The translations under genes and the position numbers were made by a program. The notes below the pieces were generated by a model. It ran no database searches. It saw only the letters and a program-made list of their open reading frames with translations, and was not told the DNA's origin. Shown one piece after another: positions 22,446-32,893 of a DNA stretch of 64,000 bases (position 1 is its first letter; each line of letters begins with the position of its first letter). Source of the stretch: Anaeramoeba flamelloides (Eukaryota > Metamonada > Anaeramoebidae); the NCBI GenBank assembly GCA_027625915.1, contig JANTQA010000047.1, positions 1,736,001 to 1,800,000 of the forward strand, given 5' to 3'.

Positions 22446-23080
22446 GAGTAGAGATTTTTTTTTTGGAACTTCGAATCTAACTAGATAGAATAGTGAACAA
22501 ACTAATAAAAAATGATTTTTTTTTAATTATTGAAGAAGTGTAAATTACTCTCTAGTTGGCCTAAGACTTTAATTTCTTTTTATAAAATTTAAGAAAAAAA
22601 ATTATTTTTATGATTATTCTTTGATGAAAATAATCTCAAACTATCGTGGTTTTAAATTAATACAAAAATCTAATTTTGGGTATTTAACTTATATTTTGAA
22701 GTACTTTCTTTTCATAGAATCCTCCCCCAACAGGATTATTGGAAACAATAGAATTAAATTTTACATTTTCATCTGTAGAGAGAAAACTTGGTTTAAATTA
22801 CTCACTACAACGAGATCATATTACGTTGAATGAACGCTATCTCCTTTCATTTCCCGTTTTCAAAAATTCCCAAAGTCAACTAGAGATAAAAAAACCCATA
22901 TATGTCGAATTCTCTTAACAATGAACAGATTTTGGACATTCCTCTAAAATTGATTTGACTTTACTTTTGAAAATAGTATTATTATTATTGTTTTTTTTCT
23001 CAATTTTTAATTTTCTTTTGTTTCTTTTTAAAAACCATTAAAACTGGTCTACTATCTATTTATTCAGAGAAAAAAAAAAT

Positions 23081-23081
<1 letters not shown>
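22446..23081. other. Intergenic, no gene seen
   Basis: A/T-rich. The 70-codon frame at 22621-22833 has no family resemblance and no splice or context support. Confidence 0.4.

Positions 23082-23117
<36 letters not shown>
23082..23117. repeat. (TA)n microsatellite at the left edge of an inverted-repeat element
   Basis: About 17 TA units directly abut CCCTTAGC of the next element; a matching TA tract abuts its right end at 24613-24636. Confidence 0.9.
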
Positions 23118-23122
<5 letters not shown>

Positions 23123-24236
23123 AGCCCCAAATAACCTAAAAAAATTTCAAACAAAAATTTTAATTTGAAATGTTATCAAAGGATAATAAGGTATAGAATT
23201 AATAAAAAATTATCTTAGAAAGAAAATTTTATAATTAAAAAGTGTATAGTTTCTTAAAATAAAAAAATAACTTGAAAAAAAATTTCTAACATTGTAAATT
23301 TTTTTTGGTTATTGTGATTTTATTATTTTTCCAAATTTTGTCAAAATAAATTTTTTTTTTTTTTGAAAAGTTTGTCTAGACATCAAAAACCTCTTAGTTT
23401 TAACATTTAAAACACATCATACTTTACTGGAAATTTTTTTGGGGACATTTGCACCCCAAAATTGCCTAAAATGCTTGATTAAATAATTTATTCATTATAA
23501 AAGTTTTGATAACATCACATAGAAAATTTGTTTTATCTATTGATTAAGATTCAATATCAATATCTATATTAGATATTAAATAATTTAAAAATAAAAAAAA
23601 ATATAAATTAAATTAGAAAAAAAAATCAAATTTTTTTTCATTGCAAAATTTTACAATTTTTTCAACAAGATTTTTTTTCAATTTTAAATGATTTGTCCAA
23701 TAGTTCGAGTCAGATTAATAATTGATTTTTTTTTTTTTTTTTTATCATTTTTTAATTTTTGACTTTTTAAAATCTAGACATAAAATAAACAATATTGTTG
23801 AATTAGAGACCATATATCAGAACTTATTTAACAAGATCTGGATTAATTTATTAAGGAAAAATCTAAATATTGCAAAGATATTATTCAAATTTTTACCAAT
23901 AACAAAATGCAATAAAAAAAATTTGGTTTCGGAGATTATTTTATTATATTGGAATAATATTTAAGAGTTATTTTTTATTTTATTTTAAATTTAGGTATAA
24001 ATATTTTATCGATTAAAAAGTAATTTTTATTTATTTTATTCCAATTTAATAAATTGAAATTATTTTACAATTTTTTTTTTTTTTTTTTTGATTTTCAAGT
24101 ATTATCTATTGCTTAAATAAAAGTTTTAGAAAATTAATTACATTAAATATTTAATTTTTGCCTAAAGAAATCAATTTAATTTTTCTCTTGATTGGATATT
24201 TATTGAAATTTTTTCTAAAAAAAAAAGAAAATTTCT

Positions 24237-24272
<36 letters not shown>

Positions 24273-24612
24273 CATAAAATTAGCAAAATTGTTTGGTGGT
24301 TATTATTAATAAATCAATGTGTTGAGTTTTGAATTATTATTAATGTAATAAAATTTCTGATTTAAAAAAATAAAATAAAAATAAAAATCTTTAAAAAAAA
24401 ATGTAAAAATGAATAATTATTATTTTTTTTTTCAATTTCAAAAAAAAAATCAATAACTTAACTACTTTATCTTTGAACTATTTTGACTTTTTTTTCTAAT
24501 TCAAATCTGGATTAAAGACAAATAAGAAAATTAATATATTAGTAGATCAATATTATTTTCAATCTAATTTAAAAAACTTGATGAAATTTAGGCAAATCCG
24601 GGGTGCTAAGGG
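23118..24612 (+). mobile_element. 1.5-kb inverted-repeat element, full copy
   Basis: Ends CCCTTAGCCCC and its complement-like GGGGTGCTAAGGG, with CCTAAA / TTTAGG just inside. A truncated copy lies inverted at 48745-49496 and agrees with 23118-23875 at roughly 90 percent. The closest stretch spans 23580-23875, including a short frame with SRHKINNIVELETIYQN that both copies keep. TA microsatellites flank both ends here, so it either targets TA repeats or generates them. No transposase motif is seen in the frame. Confidence 0.75.
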
Positions 24613-25749
24613 ATATATATATATATATATATATATGTAAAAAGGATATTTGATTTATTTCCTTTCATAAAAATAAACAGTATTTGTATTTAGAGACAGA
24701 ATTTTAAACAAAGAAATGTGATTTATTCAATTCCCAACGATGAAGAAATAAAATTGCATCACTTTTTTCTTTGTACTTTTTTGAATAAATAATCTGACTA
24801 CTTGAACCAAATTATATTTTTCTAAATCTTAATCTTATAGAAATAAGTTTTTTGGAAGTGAAAATTGAAATTATTTGTGACCAAAATAAAAAATTTTGAG
24901 ATATGCAAAATAAAAAAAAACATTTTTTGGTTAATTCTTTTAAAATATATTACCAATTATTGATTGATCCAATGATTAGATACCATTAAACAATTTCATT
25001 TGGGTTCTTCTGTTTTGAATATTTCAAGTTTAAACTAATATCAGCTTTTAAAAAACATAATTGATCAAACAAAACAAGTTTGGTCTTTCATAAAATTAAA
25101 TGAAATTAAAAAAACGAAAAGATGAAACTTTGATTTTTATATTTTGTAAAATGCAAAATTATTAACAATTTGAATGAAATTCTATCATTGTGATTGCTTT
25201 TTAACTACTTTAAACGGTAAGAAAAGTTGAATTATAGTTGATTTATATATCATCTTTATCAATACTTATTTATTAGAAGATAAATAATCTAAAAAAAAAT
25301 ACATTTTAAACTACTTTTCAAAATATTCATTTTATAATACACTTAAAATAAAATAATATTGAATTATTTGTTAAAAATTTTGACTCGCTTTATAATGTTA
25401 TTGTGGAAGTTAATTTATCCCTTATTCTTACTAAAATAATTTTATTAATTTTTATAGCTAAAATGTTTTATCTAATTTTATTTTTATTATTTTTATTTTA
25501 AATATATTTTTAAAACAGAGAAAAGAAATTGAAAAAAAAAAAAGAAATAATTCGACAGATTTTTACTTTTTTAAAAAAAATTTTTTTTCTCTTCCTTTTT
25601 TATCATTTTCTTTTTATTTTTCAAGTAATTCAAGTTTTTCTTTAAGATAAAAAGTTTAGTTGGTAATAAAAAAGTTTTATCAAATCTTAATAAACATAAA
25701 GAACACTAAGATTGTTCAATACCTTTAAAAATACATTCATATAATATCA
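24613..25749. other. Intergenic, no gene seen
   Basis: Opens with a TA microsatellite (24613-24636), then A/T-rich sequence without a supported feature. Confidence 0.5.
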
Positions 25750-26152
25750 CTGTTAAGTTACCAACTTTGTATATTATTTAAGTTTAAAAATCAAAATGAA
25801 ACGTATTTTTTCGAAATTTCTTTTAATCAATTTACTTTTCTAGAATCCGGTCTTTTTGTTTTACTTTCTAATTTTTTTATGTTCATATAATGTTTTTGAA
25901 AATTAATTCCTTCAAAAATAACCTTTTTTTCATCGATAATAAAAATAAATACACTGATAACTGAGTTGAAACATATGTAATATCAACAATTATAGTCAGG
26001 AAGACTTTAAAGCAAAAAATTTCAACAAAAATTAAATCACAAAAAAAACTTAAATTAATTTTCAAACTCTATAATTTACTAAAAAAATTCAAAATATTTG
26101 TTTAATTTAGAATTTTAAACTTAAATATTATACAAAGTTGGTAACTTAACAG
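25750..26152. mobile_element. MITE-like element with about 40-bp terminal inverted repeats
   Basis: Starts CTGTTAAGTTACCAACTTTG and continues TATATTATTTAAGTTTAAAA; the right end (26110-26152) is its complement with two or three mismatches. 403 bp in total. The 60-codon minus-strand frame inside (26065-25883) is probably chance. Only one copy is in this window. Confidence 0.85.
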
Positions 26153-26617
26153 AAGCAATGACAATATTTAGTTTAAAAAAATTGAAAAAGAAAAATTCTA
26201 ATCATTCAATATTCAATAATTTTCATTTTTATTTTACTTAGAATAACAAAAAATTGTGTAATGTAATTTAAAAAGCAAAGATAATTACAAATTTTGTTCA
26301 GTTTTCATCCAATAAACAACAATCAAAAAAAAAATATCTTCGGAAAAAAAATACTAAATAGATTTTAATTGTAAAATGGAATAATTTTCAAATATTCCTC
26401 TTCTTATTTTTTACTGATAAACAGAGAATTATTAAAATTATATTTCTCAAACTCAAAAAATAACGATTGCGAAATTCTTAAAATTAAATTTGGTTTGAAT
26501 AGAAAAATAATACTAATAAAAAATCCAATAGTTCAATTTTACCTAGTTTTGAAATTAAAAGTTAATTTTTAAAAATTAAACCCATTTAATTTTGATTTAA
26601 TTTTATGTTTTGAATTC

Positions 26618-27155
26618 TAATTTTAATCCAAAATTTTACACAGAGATGTAAAAATTTTAAGAAGATTCTACTGACAGTTTCGTCTGATTTGGAAAGAGTT
26701 TTGATTTTACAATCTAAAGACTTTTTTTTCTTTTTTATTTTGTTTTCGTTTCCGTTTTCTACAATTACTTAATCTATTTCTTTTGATCATAATTTTTTTT
26801 TCAATAATTGACAGAAAATTGAAAATGTTTTTTTTATTAAATAAGAAAATTACATGCAATTGGTAGATGATATCAAACGTTTTGATCGATCAACATTTTT
26901 TGGTGAAATTTCAACAAATTTACAATTATATTTTTTGTTCAGCTGGTTTCAATCATTTCGGAAACAGATAAATCTTTATTTTTTTCATTTTAGATTTTTT
27001 TCTTTCATCTGGTGGCAAATAATTAAATATTTAAAATATTAAAACTCAGGTACCTTAATTGTGATTTAATATTAAACTTTTGTAAAAACCTTTAAAAAAA
27101 AAATTCATTTTGCATATTTTTGATTTGGGATATATCTAATTTGCTTTGAATGAAG
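26618..27155 (+). mobile_element. F1 MITE, degraded copy
   Basis: Recognisable by the left end TAATTTTAATCCAAAATTTT then ACACAG, by TTTTGATCGATCAACA with GGTGAAATTTCAACAAATTT in the middle, and by a weak right end near GAATGAAGTTT. More diverged than the other F1 copies, so an old insertion. Confidence 0.7.
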
Positions 27156-27960
27156 TTTCTTTTAATACTAATAATCAATCTAATTTTCGGACTTTGATTT
27201 TGTTTTAAAACGTTGGAAAAGGTACAAGTAAAAAAAATATTTGAAAATAAAAAACTTTTACTACTTTTTTACAATAATTATTAATTTGAGAATATTTTGG
27301 ATTTTTAAAAATTTTTTTCTCAATGTTTATATTAAATTTTATATTAGCAGTGAAATAACTTTAAAATATTGGCAAGATTTAATTCTGGTTTTGATTTTTT
27401 GTTCCCTTTTAATAAAATTTAAAAAGGAAAAATAATTAGAAAAGTAACAAAATGAAATCAATAATTTTTATTTTTAAAACAAGTTCTTAAAAAGATAATT
27501 TATTGAAAAAAAAATTAATTATAAAATCTAAAAATTTAGGGTAAAATTTTCTTCATTAAAAAAATAAAATTTGGTTGATAAATTTAATTTATGAAAAAAA
27601 AAAAAATAAGGTTCATTCAAAAAATTGTAAAAAATAAATATTATTTAATAGTAATTTAAATATTATTGTGTTTAATATCCAATATTTAAAATTTACAATA
27701 ACTTTATGAATTAATTTTATTTTAATAAAAAATTAATGGAGAAGAGAAAAGAAGAAGTAAAATTATCATGTTTTTTTTTTTTTTTTTTTTTTTTTTTGCT
27801 CTTAAGGGATTGTAATTACATAAGCATTCATTATTGAATCGGAATAATGAAAAAAATATTAACAAAAATACAAACTTTTTGTACTGATGTTCAAGAAATT
27901 GAATATGTAAGGAAAATGAGAATCAATATTATTTAAATTGCATTTATAATTAATATGGAA
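27156..27960. other. Intergenic, 3' flank of the SCI1-like gene
   Basis: A/T-rich. A poly-T run of about 28 lies near 27771-27797. Nothing else is supported. Confidence 0.5.
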
Positions 27961-30900
27961 TTAATTTTTATGTGATCTATTATTATTAAATCCAGTGAAA
28001 GATAAAATTTCTTGCATTTTTTGTCTTTCTCTTTCGCGGTACTCTATAATTTTTTGAGGATCAATACTCTTTTTATTGTTTGGTTGCATGTTTTGATTTA
28101 CTCTTCGCTTTTTGAAATTGTTGATCAATTCGTGATTTGGATCGTTAAAAATATCTGAATCATGCATTTCAAGTCCTTCATCGCCTTGCTTCAGTTGCCT
28201 TGTATATTGTGATTTTATTTTTTTTTTTTCAATTCCACGCTCTCTTCCTATTTGGTATCATTTTAAATTTTGTTTACAAAAAAATATATTTTTTAAAAAA
28301 ATGATTTTATTTTTATTAACAGACTTTTTGTTTTTTTTCATTTCTTTTTAGTCAAAAAAATTTCCTTCAAAATATATTAATTGATTTTATTTTTTTTTCA
28401 TTGTTTACAATATATCTTCTTTTCTCTGGTCTATTATTTCTTTGAAAAATAGTACTCCTTATAAAAAAGTGTGAAAAAAAAAATTTTCAAAAAGATCTAA
28501 AGTTCAATTTACAAACTTCAATAAACATATTTTTTTTGATGATATTAAGAACTTTTTGTAAGTTTTTTTTTTTTTTTTCAATGATTCAGGAATAATTAAT
28601 ACGAAAAACATTTTCAAATTTTTGTGAACTTTTGCCAAAAATCCACAAAAATTCTTAATAATAAAATTTTACTTTAGAATATGAAAAATCATTTTTTTGT
28701 TATTTCTCCGAGATAAATAAAAATGAATACATGTAACGAAAATAAAGATTTGTTTTTGTTTTATTCACCAATATCATACATATTGAAATATTCTTTTCCA
28801 AAAACGATTCATAAGAACAGGAACATTTTTTCAGAATGGTTTCACAAAAGAATTAATTTGTGAATTTTTGTACCAAAATTTCTTGACAACATAGATGAAT
28901 TTAATAGTGTATTTGGGATAATATTTTTTTTTTTTTTTTTTCCTTGCTTTACAATCTCTTTTTTGCTTTTCTTTCTCTTTCTCTTGTCTTTGCTTAGATT
29001 ATTATTTTTTCTTTTCATTTTTTAAAGAAAAGATATCCTCTGAGTTATAATCTTGCCTAAATTATAGCCAGGATAAAAAACTCTAAACACGATTTTAGAG
29101 TTTCAGGAAGTGCCGACAAGTGTCGAAGAGTGCCGTAGAGTGCATAGATTTTTCAGGATTCAAAAGAATTGAATAAAATCTTTGATTTTTCTCTTTTTTT
29201 TTTGTAAATTCTAGAAAAGCTAACGGCGGTTTTTTTTTAATTTGAGAAATAAACTGAAAATTTATTAAATTTTCTATTTATGTGAAATTGGCTGTAAAAT
29301 TTTAGCAATAGGTATTAATCAAGTTTGATGAATTTCAGTTTTATATATCTTCATTGATCAGTGTAAAATAGGTAAAAAAATAATTGAAAAATTTTCCTTT
29401 TCACTACCATCTTAACAATTAAAACCGATATTACAATTTTTTTCCAGAATGGTTAATCACTGATTTGTCGATTTGCTATGAAAATTCTAATAATGCTGAT
29501 AATCCCTATTATAGTGAGGTGTCTATCGAATATTCATTTAATTGTTTGATCACCCAAGTAAACTAAAATTCAAAATTTTCCACACAGTTAAAGCAGTTCA
29601 AACAATCACAATAATTCAATTTCATTCAAATTTGGGAATAATTTTGATTTTCACGACAAGTATAGCACAATCCATACAAATACTTTCAAAACTTTTTCGA
29701 ACTTTCAGACTGAAAGTCTGCAAGATTTCACTCTCTGATATTCTTTCATATTTTTTCAAATTTCAAATACTTGATACAAACTTTTGTAAGCCAAAAAAGG
29801 GTAAAAAATAATAATTACAAAAGATAACCTTTTGAAATTTTTGAAAGTTATCTAAAGGAAAAATATTTGTAAACCCTCAATAACCTGAAACTCTTTTTAT
29901 AAAAATACAAAATTTGGAAAGTTGTTTAAATTACATGTTTTTAAAAGTTTTACTTGTAAAAACTTTTAAATTGAAAGTTGTTGAATTGTGATCTTCTAAT
30001 TCCTTTCAAAATTTGTAACAATTTCAAAAAAACAAAGTGTGTACAAGTAAAAAAAAGTGACTACAATTTTTGTGCTATTTTTGTCGTGTTTGTAAAATAT
30101 GAAAATTATTTTTTCTCTTTTAATGGAAATTCGAGAATACCCAAGTCTGAAAAAATCACCAGTTAAAATTTTGAAATGTATTAAAGGTTGTCAACACGTG
30201 TTATTTAAGCTATTTCCAAAAAAGTGGGGCAAATTTAATTTAAAATATCTTTATTAAACTAAAATTCCAAAATTTCCCACACAGTTAAAACGTTCCAAAC
30301 AATCACAATAATACAATTTCATTGAAATTGGAGATAATTTTGTTTTTGGTAAAATATGAAAATCATTTTTTCATCGTTTTTGTTTTCGTTTTCATTTCAT
30401 TTTTTGAATTACCTCCAACTTGTTTTGTTCGATCGAATAATTTTTTTCAACAGTTGATATTTGGTTAAAGTTGAGTTGTTCAGAATAGAAGAACTCAAAT
30501 AAAATTTGTCAATGGTTATCTAACCATTTGATCGATCAATATTCTTCATAGAATTTTAACAAATTTACTAATTTCTTTTTTCTTGCTTGGCTCATATCCA
30601 AAATTTTTAACACACCAATAATTTATTAGTTTTAATAATTATTTATTTTTTGTTTTGTGAGTCTGGTAATTTATAAACAATTGTTAACATTTCAATTATT
30701 GGATGTTTCTAAGATGATATTTCTTCGAGAATTGATTAAATAAGATTTTTTTTTCAAAAATTGAATTTTGATGTGTCAAAAATTTTGAATTTGAGTTTAG
30801 ATTCAATTATTTTGAAAAAAATTAGAGTTTTATGTGAGTTTGCTATGAATTTAGAAAATCATAATTTTTTATTCCTGTTGTTTGATTGATTGAATATAAT

Positions 30901-31922
30901 TTTGAAAAAGTGTAATTTGATAAACCGTCATTCTAAGAAGTGTCTGTAGTTTTAAATTTCAGAGTTTGATTTTGAAATAAGTGGAAATTATTATTCAATT
31001 ACAATACAAATTTCCCTAATATTGACAATTAATAGTGTTGCCAGGGATTTTTTTCAAAACTATAATTTAAACTCATATAAAAAGAAGATCCCCTATTTAA
31101 TTCAAAAAACAAAAAACAAAAAACAAAAAAAAGATTCGAATTCTTCATTCGGCACAATCGTCTAAGAACAAAAAGCAACAAAAGAAATTAGATCTCTTTA
31201 CCTGTTTTTTTAGGAACTAGCTCATCCAAAATAAGGTTGTTAGTTTTGCGATCTTTTCTGATCAGATTTCTTTTTTCAAATCGTTCTCTTTCCATCCTTT
31301 GATCATATTGATATAAATCTTCGCCCTCCCTCTGGCCATTTCTTCCCTTTTTTGGAATTTCAACCCCTTTGTATGTTTTTCTGTAATTGTTTATGCGATT
31401 TTCTGGTTCTTTTCTTTTTAAATTGGTTTGTCCATAATTATTCAATTGTTGCCATGGTAATAAGGTATCGTCAAGAACATTATCCTTCACAGTGTCTAAG
31501 GAATCTACATTTTTGAAATTCCATTTATAATTTGTGCGGAATCCTCTCCCTTGGGTTAACCCATGCGATTCCATTAGCTTTTTGTTATAAAACAGCTTGT
31601 TTAATTTGCCTTTGTTCCAGAGATCAACAAATTCAAGAAAGATTTTTTTAGCTTCCTTGTGTGTTAACGAATTAAAAAAGATCTTTTTTGTTTCCTTTAA
31701 CCATAAGGAAAATTCTGAATTCTTATGATAAAAATCTTCTTTTGTGATTTTGACAATTTTACTTTTTTTTATCTTGGATTTTTTCTGTTTTTTTTCTTTG
31801 TGCTTGTGTTTGTGTTTGTGTTTATGTTTATGCTTGTCTTTTTTTTTTTCTTTTTCTTTATGTTTGTGTTTATGTTTGTCTTTTTTTTTTTCTTTTTCTT
31901 TGTGCTTGTGCTTGTGCTTGTC

Positions 31923-31954
<32 letters not shown>

Positions 31955-32006
31955 TTTCTTTGTGCTTGTGTTTGTGTTTGTGCTTGTGTTTATGTTTATC
32001 GCTCAT
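27961..32006 (-). CDS. K/H-rich nuclear protein, style cell-cycle inhibitor 1 / HEL117-like family
   Basis: Two exons, 32006-31202 and 28247-27961, give 363 residues. Exon 1 ends at CAG/GTAAAG (phase 1); exon 2 follows AAATAG. The join reads ELVPKKTG-RERGIEKKK, the conserved ELVP.ATGRE..LEKK segment of this family, which confirms the splice. Residues 1-85 are almost pure K/H/E/D repeats. Residues 90-140 hold the conserved module FYHKNSEFSLWLKE, then LTHKEAKKIFLEFVD and WNKGKLNKLFY, then GFRTNYKWNFK. The C terminus has EYRERERQKMQEILSFTGF. Family members are small nuclear, basic proteins; plant SCI1 restrains cell proliferation, and fungal and animal relatives are mostly uncharacterised. I chose the Met at 32006 (MSDKHKHK) over one 19 codons upstream because the extra N terminus is hydrophobic and looks like leader sequence. 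Confidence 0.85.
29090..29290. repeat. Foldback-family fragment
   Basis: Carries a short run of near-repeats AGTGCCGACA, AGTGTCGAAG, AGTGCCGTAG, AGTGCATAG (period about 10). These are followed by AAAAGAATTGAATAAAATC, CTAACGG and GAGAAATAAACTGAAAAT, the last shared with the 3533-3592 palindrome. Confidence 0.6.
29559..30160 (+). mobile_element. F1 MITE fragment, interrupted
   Basis: Starts TAAACTAAAATTCAAAATTT and follows the 30255 copy closely (AATCACAATAATnCAATTTCATT) up to about 29652. There another element interrupts it. After 30087 the F1 word GTAAAATATGAAAATnATTTT resumes briefly, then similarity stops. Confidence 0.65.
29653..30087. mobile_element. Inverted-repeat element nested in an F1 copy
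   Basis: Left end ACGACAAGTATAGCACAA; right end TTGTGCTATTTTTGTCGT, its complement with one mismatch. 435 bp. It interrupts F1 sequence exactly at these ends. The 89-codon frame overlapping its left side has no coding support. Confidence 0.7.
30255..30799 (+). mobile_element. F1 MITE, full-length copy
   Basis: Left TAAACTAAAATTCCAAAATT then TCCCACACAG; right end complements TAAACTCAAATTCAAAATTT then TTGACACA. 545 bp, non-coding; same orientation as the 16-kb copy. Confidence 0.85.
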
Positions 32007-32403
32007 AAAAATTAAATCGAAAAAATAAATGAATATAATTAAGGTAATTCGAAATAAACCCAAGAGATTCTTAATTGATTATCATACCTTTTTGTTGTGG
32101 TCCATCAAATAACCTAGAATAGTGTCTATTAAATTTTTTGGAATAGTATCGAATTGTTAAAAAACATTCTTTAAATTTCATTACAACCATGTTACGACTG
32201 AGAAGTTCTTTTGGTTGTAATACTGAACTATAAAATAGAATAAAAATTACATAGAAAGTTCTTCAGTGAGGATTTTATTCTCAGATAATATTTACTCATT
32301 TTTTTTTTATTGTAACCAACTTTTTCTTTAAAATGGTCATTTTATTCATTTATTTTATGAGTTAAGGTTTATAATAACTGAAAAAAGAAAAAAGAGTACC
32401 TTG
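32007..32403 (-). other. 5' flank of the SCI1-like gene
   Basis: Leader and probable promoter region before the inverted-repeat element at 32404. No specific element can be supported. Confidence 0.4.
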
Positions 32404-32893
32404 TGTAAAGTGTAAAGTTCTGTTATTTTGGTTCTTATCTGATCGATCTTTGACTAAATATCGACCTAAATGGATTTTTTTCTGTTGGTTAAAAAATGGC
32501 AATTTTTGACAATTTATTTTTTTTGGTTTTTCAGTAATATTAATTGATAGGTCTTTGACTAATACGTTCAAACACAAGTTAAAAAAAAATAATAGAAGTT
32601 TGTATTGATGATTGGAATATTTCATTTCCCTTTTACCCAATAAACCTAAAAAAAAATAATTTGAAAAAATATAAACAAAACCAACCAATACAATAAAAAT
32701 TTCAATTGAAAACCCAAAAATCAAAATTATAAAATACGTCCCAACCCATTAGCCTTTACCCCTCATTTTGGATTTTGGAAAAAAATAAAAAAAAATTGAT
32801 TTGTTAAGAAACAGAAAATCAGCCATTCAAATCCATATAAAGTTAAAGATTGATCAGATAAGAACCAAAATAACATAATTTTAGACTTTACTG
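32404..32893. mobile_element. MITE-like element with about 50-bp terminal inverted repeats
   Basis: The core of both ends is GTTATTTTGGTTCTTATCTG then ATC.ATCTTT (32420-32451, complement at 32848-32873), with weaker pairing outward (GTAAAGTGTAAAG against CTTTACTGAGG). About 490 bp. The 120-codon minus-strand frame overlapping it ends inside the terminal repeat and reads as F/L-rich A/T translation, so I do not call it a gene. Confidence 0.75.

Larger units (their letters stand above)
29480..31060 (+). repeat. R2 repeat, copy split by F1 insertions (partner at 61335-61780)
   Basis: The left part (29505-29558: TATAGTGAGGT, GAATA, TTGTTTGAT) matches 61345-61394. The right part (30829-31060: GTTTGCTATGAATTTA, TCATAATTTT, ATTGACAATTAATA) matches 61515-61745. 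Between them lie F1-derived sequences absent from the 61-kb copy. Confidence 0.6.
28248..31201 (-). other. 3.0-kb intron of the SCI1-like gene, element-rich
   Basis: Bounded by a CAG/GTAAAG donor and a TAG acceptor with matching phase. Contains a foldback-family fragment (29090-29290), an R2 repeat split by F1 insertions, and an inverted-repeat element nested in an F1 fragment. The first 800 bases (28248-29090) hold only poly-T and A/T-rich filler. Confidence 0.8.

Noticed and set aside
23700-23715. TAGTTCGAGTCA resembling a tRNA B box
   Set aside because: No A box, no cloverleaf and an A/T-rich context; it belongs to a transposon copy repeated at 48.9 kb.
31744-32028. Plus-strand frames of repeated L-C and F-V residues
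   Set aside because: These are shadows of the K/H repeats of the SCI1-like protein on the other strand.
32362-32724. 120-codon minus-strand frame with an apparent membrane segment
   Set aside because: It starts and ends within an inverted-repeat element and its hydrophobicity follows from A/T richness.
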